A DNA stretch of 64,000 bases from Gigantopelta aegis (Eukaryota; Mollusca; Gastropoda; Neomphalida; Peltospiridae), in assembly GCF_016097555.1 (NCBI RefSeq), contig NC_054712.1, positions 37,690,454 to 37,754,453 on the forward strand, read 5' to 3'. Positions 58,901 to 64,000 of this stretch are shown one piece after another. Both the position numbers and the translations under genes were made by a program. Under the pieces are notes generated by a model. The model was not told the DNA's origin. It made no database searches and worked only from the letters and a program-made list of their open reading frames with translations. Each line of letters begins with the position of its first letter. The first letter of the stretch is position 1.

Positions 58901-61900
58901 GCACCATACCCATTTTACCCTAAGGCAGAAACCCTGCCATTTAAATTCTTAACTGCATTGAACTGAAATATATCATTGCTGAATATGGCTCTGTTTAATA
59001 TTGTGTAATATTACGGCTTTGTCTGAATTCCAAATGTTCTTCTGTTTTTTCTTTTCTTCTCTTTTTTAATTTTTTTTTTTTTTTAATTATTATTTAAAAA
59101 AAAAAAAAATCATCCTCTCTCCCCCCCAACACCCTTTAGATTATTAATTTGAAGAGTTCAGGCGCAAAATGCGATATAAATCATTTTCTTTCTTTTTTTA
59201 AGTTAAAACCATTATTGTATGTCAGTAAGAGCTGATTGTAGGCCCACTGATTTGCCGCAAAACGTGATTGATCCTTATGAAATTGTATTGGGTAAATCCC
59301 ATTTTTTTTTATCAAAACGCGATATACGCCAATTAAAAAAATCACCTTTACTGAAAATTAAAAAAATTGATATATCGCGTTTTGCGCCTAAACTCTTCAT
59401 TTATTGTTAGTCTTTAATGGGTAAATCTAATAACTTGTAGAATATGCACTATTGTAATCCAGGGAACATTTTGTTTTCAAAATCTTGATTAGCGACATTT
59501 CTTGTCAGTTGAAAATTGATTAGCAATTACCATTTAATGTTTTAAAATTGTGTAGCAATCTCTGAAATTTGAGTAGCAAATCGCGACTAGATATTGAACA
59601 AAATGTTTCCTGCTATCCTATACTGGTTGTTATTAAATTAACTCAATCTAGGCATTCACTGTACAGCTATTGTTGAGAGCCCTACGTGTGTAGTTACAGG
59701 CAGTTATCACAGAATTAAATTGTCTTAAAATATTATTAAATTAACTCAATCTAGGCATTCACTGTACAGCTATTGTTGAGAGCCCTACGTGTGTAGTTAC
59801 AGGCAGTTATCACAGAATTAAATTGTCTTAAAATATTATTAAATTAACTCAATCTAGGCATTCACTGTACAGCTATTGTTGAGAGCCCTACGTGTGTAGT
59901 TACAGGCAGTTATCACAGAATTAAATTGTCTTAAAATATTATTAAATTAACTCAATCTAGGCATTCACTGTACAGCTATTGTTGAGAGCCTTACGTGTGT
60001 AGTTACAGGCAGTTATCACAGAATTAAATTGTCTTAAAATATTATTAAATTAACTCAATCTAGGCATTCACTGTACAGCTATTGTTGAGAGCCCTACGTG
60101 TGTAGTTACAGGCAGTTATCACAGAATTAAATTGTCTTAAAATATTATTAAATTAACTCAATCTAGGCATTCACTGTACAGCTATTGTTGAGAGCCCTAC
60201 GTGTGTATTTACAGGCAGTTATCACAGAATTAAATTGTCTTAAAATATTATTAAATTAACTCAATCTAGGCATTCACTGTACAGCTATTGTTGAGAGCCC
60301 TACGTGTGTAGTTACAGGCAGTTATCACAGAATTAAATTGTCTTAAAATATTATTAAATTAACTCAATCTAGGCATTCACTGTACAGCTATTGTTGAGAG
60401 CCCTACGTGTGTAGTTACAGGCAGTTATCACAGAATTAAATTGTCTTAAAATATTATTAAATTAACTCAATCTAGGCATTCACTGTACAGCTATTGTTGA
60501 GAGCCCTACGTGTGTAGTTACAGGCAGTTATCACAGAATTAAATTGTCTTAAAATATTATTAAATTAACTCAATCTAGGCATTCACTGTACAGCTATTGT
60601 TGAGAGCCCTACGTGTGTAGTTACAGGCAGTTATCACAGAATTAAATTGTCTTAAAATATTATTCTTTCTTTGCTGTAGCACTCCATTCCAGTCATTTTC
60701 TCTTTTTCTTTGAAAGATCTTTATCTTTTTTTTTATATCCTTTAAAATCACCGTCAGTTCTTCTTAGTCTAATACCCATGCAAAAGTATTAAAGAAAACA
60801 TAAACAATTTAGTTGGTTTCAATATTGAGGGCTAACTCTGGGTCAGCAAAACATTTCACCAGATTATCTGCTAAACTTTAAAAATTGCACAAACCCAGAT
60901 ATTTTCTAACAAAATATCAATTATTTCATCAAATTATTTTGCCAAATCAAAATAAAATTTGCCAATTGTTTTTGAAATTCGCAGTTGGCGAATTTGGCGA
61001 GTGCCGCTGCTAGCCTGTAATACAATATTGAGTTCTGTGAAAATAAATGTCATGCAGTACAACAACAAAAAAGGGTATGGTACACTATAACCCAGGTTTT
61101 GAGTTAATGTGACAGATAATGTTTACAGTTAGATTGTAGAACATTTTCATTTGATAATGTTATGGCTAGTTATGTTTGATAAAAGTGAGTAACAATCTGT
61201 TTTAAACTGGCTGCCATAGTTAAGTCTTGATCCTGTTATGGGAGTTTTATTTTTATTTGCATAATCTTTTTTTCTTTTTTTTTATCTGTTCTCAAAACTT
61301 CATAATGTTTCAGTAATTTTAAGCAAACTATGCACAGTTTTATTTTTAAGCACATGTTTTTTGGGTGGGGTTTTTTGTTTTTTTTGCCATTTTTATACAT
61401 ACACAAAACAATTTTGATTTGATTTTTAATGCAGTAGTTCACATTTAATATGTTTATGTACTTATTGTTAGTATCTAATATAATTTTTGTTGGTTTTGGG
61501 GCATTTTAAATGTAAACATGTGTTTGCACTTTACTGGAGAGTTCTTTTAAGGGGCGGGCTACTCTAAAACTAATTAGTGCTACATTTGATTGCTTCGATG
61601 TAGCGAGCTATGTGTAGATTCATATTATATAATTTGCATGTACAATGTACTAATCCATACGTTTCTTTTTGTTAAAATTATTTTTCATCTTTTTAAGAAA
61701 TTCTTATAGTGTGATTATTACTCATAATTCTCTGAGATTTTCCAATAATTCATGGAACAGGTCTGTTCTAAAGGGAGGGTGTGTTTGGGTGTGTGTGTTT
61801 GCATTTTTTAACTAAAAGTAGGCTTTTAGAGTTACTTTAACAGCATGTGAGAAAAGGGTTGGTCTAAACCAAATCCCCTCTCCCCTGAATGCATGCCCAG

Positions 61901-63893
61901 CTTAAGGACTCTCCTTGAAGTGTGGACATGACTTGCGTATGTTTTTATGATCCAAACTAACCTGTTTTTTTTCCATCCTGTTTTATCAAGTGCCGCCAAC
62001 AATAAAAGTGGAAGATCCCATGGAGACGGACCAAATTCAGAACAAGTCTGTTCCGTATGGAGTCTCTCCAGGTAATTTACTAGTTACTAAAGGTAGTATT
62101 AAACCATATAACTTCCGGCTGGGTCAAAGTTCGAGATGCACCCAACTTTTGATAGAGAAGTGAACACCACAAGTTCTGTGATTGGTGATAAATGTGTGTT
62201 GGTTGTAAAAAAAAAAAATCACATGTCCAGGGCTTGAACATAAAGTTAAAGTTTGTTTTGTTTAATGACACCACTAGAGCACATTGATTTATTAATTATC
62301 GGTTATTGGATGTCAAGCATTTGTTACATTTTCCCATTAGTAGCAATGGATGTTTTACATGCACTTTCCCACAGACAGAAAATCACATACCATGGCCTTT
62401 GACCAGCTGTGGTGCACTGGTTGGAACGAGAACAAATCCAATCAGTTGAATGGATTCACCGAGGTGGTTCGATCCTGGAATGCAAGCACCTCAACCAACT
62501 GAGCTAAATCCCGCCCCTTACTGTTAGATTTATACAAATAAGACTTTCATAGCCTTGATTGTTGATATATTAAAAAATCACTCTTTTTCTTCTTCTGTTT
62601 TTAAAAGCCTGAATTTATATACATTTTTTTTTTTTTTTTAAGTTGCAATGGATTTGATCCGTCAAGTGGAGCAGCATCAAACAGTCTCGACCACGTCGCT
62701 GTTTCAACTTCCCCCTGGAACCGTTAAAGGCATCTCCAGTACTGGGACGACCCCCGTCCTGTATCCAGACCTGAACGTCCAAATGAACACCACGCCTCCC
62801 AGTTCGTATCAGATTCCTCCCCCTGCAGCGGCCGCTATGCCGGTCAGTGGCGTCGTGACGACCAACGTCCAGACCCCACCCACTGCACAGCACACAGTGA
62901 CCGGATCAGAGTCGGCTGCAACGATAAAAACTGTATTTATGAATCCTCCGCCACCAAGTAGGTTCATTGGAAAATGATTTGGCAATTAACTGTTCTTTAA
63001 ATGTAAAAAGGGCGGGACGTAGCCCAGTGGTATAGCTCTCACTCGATGCGTGGTCGGTCTGGGTTCGATCCCTGTCAGTGGGCCCATTGGGCCATTTCTC
63101 GCTCGAGCCAGTGCACCACGACTGGTATATCAAAGGCTGTGGTTAGTACTACCCTGTCTGGGATGATGCATATAAAAGATCCCTTGCTGCTAATCAAAAA
63201 GAGCAGCCCATGAAGTGGCGACAGCGTGTTTCCTCTCTCATTATCTGTGTGGTCCTTAACCATATGTTTGACGCCATATAACCGTAAATAAAATGTGTTG
63301 AGTGCGTCGTTAAATAAAAATAAAACATCTTTTTTAAACGTGAAACCATATGCATTTAGTTCATCTTGGGATGGGACAAAATATTTCGTGTGGGATCTAG
63401 TAATCTTTCTAGGCTTCTAGTCTCCCAGGTTAGAGGATTAGCTGATATTTCTCAAATCGCAAAGACAGTTAAGTTTGATAAGCTTGACATAAAAGAAAAT
63501 AAAAAAAAACTTTTGAAGTTTTCAACATTGCAAATTTGCACATAATTAGTTTATTAAAAAATATATTTTTCACAAACTATTCATTTTGTATTTATTGTAT
63601 TTAAGCTAGTCACATGACTTACATTTTTGGTAACTGGATAAAAATAAACATAAAAATCTTGACAACATATCTTGCCAAAATGTACATAACAAATAAAATA
63701 TAATTTTTTTAATTTTCAGCGAGTAACATTCAGACGTCGTCCCCGATGGTGTCAAGTAGTAACATGACAACAGTTCCGCAGCACGCACCCCCCGTCATGA
63801 GCCCGGCCCCCCTACAGACTCCAATGATCCTCATTCTTCCAGGGACCACCAGCACGAACTCACTCATACAGCCGTTGCAAGATATTAATAATG
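33944..63893 (+). CDS. NFAT5: NFAT5 (TonEBP) orthologue, 13 exons, 3' end outside
   Basis: Rel-family transcription factor; in animals NFAT5 binds TGGAAA-type tonicity elements as a dimer in the nucleus and drives osmoprotective and immune genes. Thirteen coding exons join with matching phases to about 1,600 codons, and the frame is open at the window edge. Residues 1-1140 are Asn/Gln/Ser-rich and disordered-looking, with five LxxLL-type units at about 434-644. The Rel-homology domain follows: DNA-contact loop [11 protein letters not shown] (about 1156), [32 protein letters not shown]. The IPT/dimerisation domain (about 1305-1410) starts [11 protein letters not shown] and has [17 protein letters not shown]. 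Exon 11 has IKVEDPME, matching vertebrate NFAT5 IKSED...PME. Vertebrate proteins have only about 260 residues before the Rel domain. The [15 protein letters not shown] loop separates NFAT5 from NFAT1-4 and NF-kB. Exon entries are listed separately. Confidence 0.95.
35520..35905 (+). mobile_element. SINE, head C with tail B (intron 1)
   Basis: Head C CCTCGGTGGCGTCGTGGCAG, B-box GGTTCGGATCCCAGTC, the 120-bp head-C extension, core, and tail B GGCGTCGTTAAATAAAACAA. Confidence 0.93.
36168..36296 (+). CDS. NFAT5: NFAT5 coding exon 2
   Basis: Acceptor TTTTTTTTCAG, donor CAG|GTAATA, phases 1/1. Encodes [19 protein letters not shown] and onward to SSVGTG. If exon 1 is not used, ATG 36173 is an alternative start. 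The acidic/aromatic [11 protein letters not shown] motif is a candidate activation helix. Confidence 0.85.
36548..36598. repeat. (TA)n(CA)n microsatellite (intron 2)
   Basis: About 8 TA units pass into about 19 CA units. Confidence 0.95.
36687..37077. mobile_element. TTAA-flanked MITE, copy 1 (intron 2)
   Basis: TTAA ends enclose AGGGACACTCCTGAGTTTGC and its imperfect complement GCAAACTCGGGAATGTCCTT. Same family as 57179-57566. Probably piggyBac-derived. Confidence 0.85.
37399..37508. mobile_element. Short MITE, copy 3 of 3 (intron 2)
   Basis: Ends AGTTCAACCAGC and GGCTGAACG, with interior GACGTTCGCGAACTAT shared with the copy at 15763. Confidence 0.65.
37615..39211 (+). mobile_element. Tc1/mariner transposon, intact-looking (intron 2)
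   Basis: A 1,597-bp element with TA on both sides. The left end CTACTCAAAAGAATTTAAGG is an exact complement of the right end CCTTAAATTCTTTTGAGTAG, and the match extends through GGGTCA. It encloses an uninterrupted transposase gene. Perfect termini and an open frame mean it is young. Confidence 0.95.
37979..39004 (+). CDS. Tc1-family DD34E transposase, uninterrupted
   Basis: 341-residue DDE transposase. I chose ATG 37979 ([20 protein letters not shown]) because it begins at the usual N-terminal helix-turn-helix; an ATG 36 bp upstream is possible but adds an atypical leader. Order: helix-turn-helix with [28 protein letters not shown] hook, second helix-turn-helix ([15 protein letters not shown]), then [20 protein letters not shown] and [15 protein letters not shown]. 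There are 34 residues between the second Asp and the Glu. It catalyses excision and TA-targeted insertion of its own element. All catalytic residues are present and no stop or frameshift is seen. Confidence 0.95.
   Translation: MVRLQLTIKDRGRAIAWLQDGNTQRNVALRLGVSQSVVGRLWQRYQATNSVRNRPHSGRPRSTTNREDRYITNMALRQRTTTARRLRDNLRTATGTRVSDQTIRNRLRANNLRCRRQAVLPPLLPRHRTARRHWCTLHLRWQRVQWGRVMFTDESRFSLLFNDGRVRVYRRPGERFADVNFRQRHRFGGGSVMVWGGISIHHRTPLYVVDGNLNGIRYLNEIIRPLVLPGLQQIGCGAVLQDDNARPHRARVVTDFLRQQGIARMDWPAYSPDLAPIECAWDELGRRVWDNHAPPAKLHDLGQLLIAEWQAIPQAFFRCLINSMRQRCVECIRARGGFTHY
39585..39825 (-). mobile_element. SINE with tail A, head missing (intron 2)
   Basis: GCAGTGTTTTATTTAACTGC to AATCGTGGTGCACTGGC. 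TATTTTCAGATGAAA flanks both sides (about 39571 and 39814), a likely target duplication of about 14 bp. Confidence 0.9.
40186..40490 (+). mobile_element. SINE, head D with tail B, diverged (intron 2)
   Basis: GGCTTGCTTGAGGTGCTTGC-type head D with B-box AGGATCGATCC, and tail B TAGTGTCATTAAACACAAA. Confidence 0.85.
40522..40827 (+). mobile_element. SINE, head A with tail B (intron 2)
   Basis: A-box TGTAGCCCAGTGGTAAAGCA, B-box GGGATCGATCCAC, tail B GGTGTTAAACAAAATAAAC. It ends about 33 bp before the exon 3 acceptor. Confidence 0.92.
40861..40962 (+). CDS. NFAT5: NFAT5 coding exon 3, likely cassette exon
   Basis: Acceptor TATTTGCAG. The donor GCT|GTAGGT at 40962 keeps phase 1/1 and length 102 bp; the alternative TAG|GTGTAC at 40966 would break frame with exon 4. 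Encodes [20 protein letters not shown] and a short tail. Skipping it leaves the frame unchanged. A SINE tail ends about 33 bp before its acceptor. Confidence 0.7.
41003..41480 (+). repeat. Dispersed repeat, uninterrupted copy (intron 3)
   Basis: Paralogue of the split repeat at 13590-15450. It preserves the sequence GGTCATCACCTAGGAGC across the site where that copy carries an insertion. The start (AGGGTTTCTGCCAGAGG) also resembles the MITE end at 58706. Confidence 0.7.
41960..42268 (+). mobile_element. Two SINE pieces ending at the exon 4 acceptor (intron 3)
   Basis: A core fragment (about 41960-42050) is followed by a second, internally deleted head A/tail A copy (about 42078-42250). The second is preceded by 26 bp (42052-42077) identical to the flank of the SINE at 31829, including its target-site sequence. 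Its pyrimidine-rich end TTCCTTCCTTTC runs straight into CTATTTTCAG, the acceptor of exon 4. Confidence 0.9.
42271..44400 (+). CDS. NFAT5: NFAT5 coding exon 4, large repeat-bearing exon
   Basis: A 2,130-bp exon with acceptor CTATTTTCAG and donor AACAA|GTATGT, phases 1/1. It encodes about 710 residues rich in Asn, Gln, Ser and Met. Units starting MDLG at 43377, 43521, 43665 and 43824, plus a divergent one around 43197-43310, form a 48-residue repeat with cores LHKLL, LINML, LTQLL, LSNLL and LSSLL. Near the 3' end (about 44185-44310) a pentapeptide repeat [10 protein letters not shown] occurs. The acceptor tract comes from a SINE tail. Confidence 0.93.
43197..43898 (+). repeat. NFAT5: 144-bp coding repeat in NFAT5 exon 4
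   Basis: MDLG-starting units at 43377, 43521 and 43665 are spaced exactly 144 bp apart. The fourth is at 43824 (159 bp). A divergent unit precedes them (LHKLL at 43266, about 141 bp upstream of the equivalent LINML). The conserved 24-residue half is [18 protein letters not shown] plus GNLNS; the linkers between units vary. Confidence 0.92.
44882..45728 (+). CDS. NFAT5: NFAT5 coding exon 5
   Basis: Acceptor TTGTTTCAG, donor CCAG|GTAAAG, phases 1/2. Ser/Thr-rich, 282 residues. It has proline-directed SP sites ([20 protein letters not shown]) and a SUMO consensus VKDE. A second GTGAGT at 45703 would be phase 0 and would not join exon 6. Confidence 0.93.
46586..46844 (+). CDS. NFAT5: NFAT5 coding exon 6, start of Rel domain
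   Basis: Acceptor TTGTTTTCAG, donor AAG|GTTTGT, phases 2/0. It contains the basic patch SKKVKD and the DNA-contact block [20 protein letters not shown], matching vertebrate NFAT5 almost residue for residue. Confidence 0.97.
47471..47661 (+). CDS. NFAT5: NFAT5 coding exon 7, Rel domain
   Basis: Acceptor TTTGTTACAG, donor GCAAG|GTAGTG, phases 0/2. Encodes [30 protein letters not shown] and the strand ending SSDMTA. Confidence 0.97.
47754..48140 (+). mobile_element. SINE, head C with tail A (intron 7)
   Basis: Head C CCTCGGTGGCGTCGTGGTTA and extension, then the tail A end GTGCATCGTTAAATAAAACA. Confidence 0.94.
48351..48685 (+). mobile_element. SINE, head A with tail A (intron 7)
   Basis: ACATAGCCCAGTGGTAAAGC to GTGCGTCGTTAAATAAAACA, followed by TTTCCTTCTTTCCTT. 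Confidence 0.94.
48879..48908. repeat. Poly-G run (intron 7)
   Basis: About 30 consecutive G. Length may be a sequencing or assembly estimate. Confidence 0.9.
49266..49447 (+). CDS. NFAT5: NFAT5 coding exon 8, Rel domain
   Basis: Acceptor TTGTTAACAG, donor TGTA|GTATGT, phases 2/1. Encodes [35 protein letters not shown] and STPILC; the junction codon gives Thr as in vertebrates (ILCTQP). Confidence 0.97.
49683..49985 (+). mobile_element. SINE, head A with tail A, tail truncated (intron 8)
   Basis: GATGTAGCCAGTGGTAAAGT, B-box AGGATCGATCCCCGTT, ending at AAATGTCTTGAGTG. Confidence 0.92.
50474..50667 (+). CDS. NFAT5: NFAT5 coding exon 9, IPT domain
   Basis: Acceptor TCTATTCCAG, donor CAACAG|GTAAAA, phases 1/0. 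Encodes [18 protein letters not shown], the [17 protein letters not shown] core and [19 protein letters not shown] starts only 25 bp after the donor. Confidence 0.97.
50692..50965 (+). mobile_element. SINE, head A with tail B (intron 9)
   Basis: GGGGCGTAGCTCAGTGGTAA, with AAAGTGCT duplicated in the head; B-box AGGATTGATCCC; tail B GTGTTGTTAAACAAAGC. Confidence 0.9.
50990..51295 (+). mobile_element. SINE, tail A, head truncated (intron 9)
   Basis: Starts inside the B-box (GGGATCAATCCCCGTC) and is complete to tail A. The flanks GATATGGTAGGGGAAGGA and TTTGGTAGGGGAAGGA form a target duplication. Confidence 0.93.
51483..51965 (-). mobile_element. Tail-B SINE interrupted by a MITE (intron 9)
   Basis: Tail B complement AAGTTTGTTTTGTTTAACAA, core to 51677, then resuming at 51856 and ending TTGCCTCTGTATCGTCCCC. 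Confidence 0.88.
51678..51855. mobile_element. Pogo/Tigger-like MITE nested in SINE (intron 9)
   Basis: TA on both sides. The left end GTGAAACCTCTCAAAACCGG is mirrored imperfectly by CCAGTTTGGAGAAGTTTCAA. The GAAACCTCT...AAACCGGA motif is typical of pogo-type ends. Confidence 0.7.
52180..52521. mobile_element. MITE with CAGGGCTTCTAG ends, copy 2 (intron 9)
   Basis: Starts CAGGGCTTCTAG, ends CTAGAAGCCCTTG. Inverted relative of 29946-30291. Confidence 0.8.
52631..52754 (+). CDS. NFAT5: NFAT5 coding exon 10, end of IPT domain
   Basis: Acceptor TTGTTTTTAG, donor CCAT|GTAAGT, phases 0/1. Encodes [20 protein letters not shown] and DPHEFMYKP; vertebrate counterpart HLIVKVPPYHDQ...PFTYTP. Confidence 0.95.
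52755..56878. other. NFAT5 intron 10, left part
   Basis: AT- and T-rich sequence with no exon-like conserved segment found between exons 10 and 11. Notable tracts are a C-run (about 53296-53320) and a poly-T of about 58 at 55910-55967. No recognised SINE, unlike the other introns. Confidence 0.6.
56879..56927. repeat. (CATT)n tail of a retroposon (intron 10)
   Basis: GTGCTGGAGTGACATTAAAC followed by about 12 CATT units: the sense version of the tail seen reversed at 11801 and 17262. Confidence 0.8.
57179..57566. mobile_element. TTAA-flanked MITE, copy 2 (intron 10)
   Basis: TTAA ends, AAGGACTATCCTGAGTTT and AAATTCAGGATGTTCTT. Internal motifs such as AGAAACACATTGAATATACA are shared with 36687-37077. 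Confidence 0.85.
58706..58936. mobile_element. hAT-like MITE, CAGGGTTTCTGC ends (intron 10)
   Basis: CAGGGTTTCTGC at the left and GCAGAAACCCTG at the right are exact complements. The inner GGTATGGCGC / GGCACCATACC also pair. Confidence 0.85.
59151..59399. mobile_element. 249-bp MITE with 30-bp TIRs (intron 10)
   Basis: GAAGAGTTCAGGCGCAAAAT at the left is mirrored by GTTTTGCGCCTAAACTCTTC at the right, continuing into GCGATATA / TATATCGC. Confidence 0.85.
59460..59612. mobile_element. hAT-like MITE, CAGGGAACATTTTGTT ends (intron 10)
   Basis: Ends CAGGGAACATTTTGTT and AACAAAATGTTTCCTG are complements with one mismatch. A degraded relative lies near 49095-49205 (AGCGATCTCTGAAACTTGTG). Confidence 0.75.
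59632..60663. repeat. 103-bp tandem array, ten near-identical copies (intron 10)
   Basis: ACTCAATCTAGGCATTCACT recurs at 59641, 59744, 59847, 59950, 60053, 60156, 60259, 60362, 60465 and 60568, exactly 103 bp apart. I see only two single-base variants (near 59990 and 60207). Confidence 0.98.
60664..61990. other. NFAT5 intron 10, right part
   Basis: AT-rich, T-runs, no repeat or exon recognised. Confidence 0.6.
61991..62071 (+). CDS. NFAT5: NFAT5 coding exon 11, SUMO-site exon
   Basis: Acceptor TTTTATCAAG, donor CCAG|GTAATT, phases 1/1. Encodes [24 protein letters not shown] fits the SUMO consensus and aligns with the vertebrate IKSED...PME segment. Confidence 0.9.
62238..62520 (-). mobile_element. 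SINE, head D with tail B (intron 11)
   Basis: Tail B complement AAGTTTGTTTTGTTTAATGA at the left, and head D end CAACTGAGCTAAATCCCGCC at the right. Confidence 0.93.
62643..62957 (+). CDS. NFAT5: NFAT5 coding exon 12
   Basis: Acceptor is a long T-tract ending AAG, donor CACCAA|GTAGGT, phases 1/1. Encodes [20 protein letters not shown] followed by a Pro/Thr-rich region ending FMNPPPP. Confidence 0.9.
63009..63325 (+). mobile_element. SINE, head A with tail A (intron 12)
   Basis: GGGCGGGACGTAGCCCAGTG, B-box GGGTTCGATCCCTGTC, tail A GTGCGTCGTTAAATAAAAAT. Only about 50 bp after the exon 12 donor. Confidence 0.95.
63720..63893 (+). CDS. NFAT5: NFAT5 coding exon 13
   Basis: Acceptor TTAATTTTCAG, donor AATG|GTGGGT, phases 1/1. 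Encodes [31 protein letters not shown] and [11 protein letters not shown]. The gene continues past 64000. Confidence 0.88.
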
Positions 63894-64000
63894 GTGGGTG
63901 TTATACACAGCCGTGTGTTTGCTTTCCAATTAACCTTTAGACTACTGGATTAATTTTTAACAAAAACCACGTTGAGTGGGTACAAGTTTATAATTTTTAC

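Noticed and set aside
1-64000. CRISPR arrays, toxin-antitoxin loci or a phage-like system
   Set aside because: No spacer-repeat structure and no prokaryotic gene features. The regular arrays (15, 55 and 103 bp) have no unique spacers.

Overview
The window is animal nuclear DNA, most likely from a mollusc. I favour a gastropod from the style of the tRNA-headed SINEs, but the species cannot be fixed from sequence alone. It is AT-rich and gene-poor, with long introns and a dense, nested load of SINEs, MITEs, Tc1 elements, foldback elements and tandem arrays. I see no bacterial, plasmid or phage features.

Layout. Positions 1-30.5 kb hold no protein gene I can support. They contain a 2.8 kb minisatellite of 15-bp monomers, a 55-bp tandem array, two solo LTRs (each inserted in a SINE), two long foldback elements with 9-bp target duplications (Mutator-like), a broken LINE endonuclease region, a non-autonomous hAT-like insertion, a Tc1-family element with one in-frame stop, and two identical tRNA-Gln(CUG) genes at 21.06 and 22.20 kb. 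At 30.5-31.3 kb on the minus strand is a NUDT7-like peroxisomal CoA diphosphatase whose splice acceptor and start codon sit in a five-unit tandem array. A 2.6 kb divergent intergenic region follows.

From 33.94 kb to beyond the right edge the plus strand carries one large gene, the NFAT5 (TonEBP) orthologue. I resolve 13 coding exons with agreeing splice phases, about 1,600 codons so far. The N-terminal region before the Rel-homology domain is about 1,140 residues, against roughly 260 in vertebrates. It contains a regular 48-residue repeat, each unit carrying an LxxLL-type motif. Exons 6-10 encode the Rel-homology DNA-binding and IPT domains; exons 11-13 begin the C-terminal activation region. 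Introns hold an intact-looking Tc1 transposon, many SINEs, TTAA-flanked MITEs and a near-identical 10 x 103-bp array. The acceptor of the large exon 4 abuts the pyrimidine-rich tail of a SINE copy that carries flanking DNA from another SINE locus 10 kb upstream.

The two host genes have unrelated roles (CoA turnover; osmotic or immune transcription). They are simply divergent neighbours. I found no CRISPR, operon-like cluster or defence system. The most novel material is the LxxLL repeat domain in NFAT5, the repeat-derived splice sites in both genes, and the modular head/tail structure of the SINEs.
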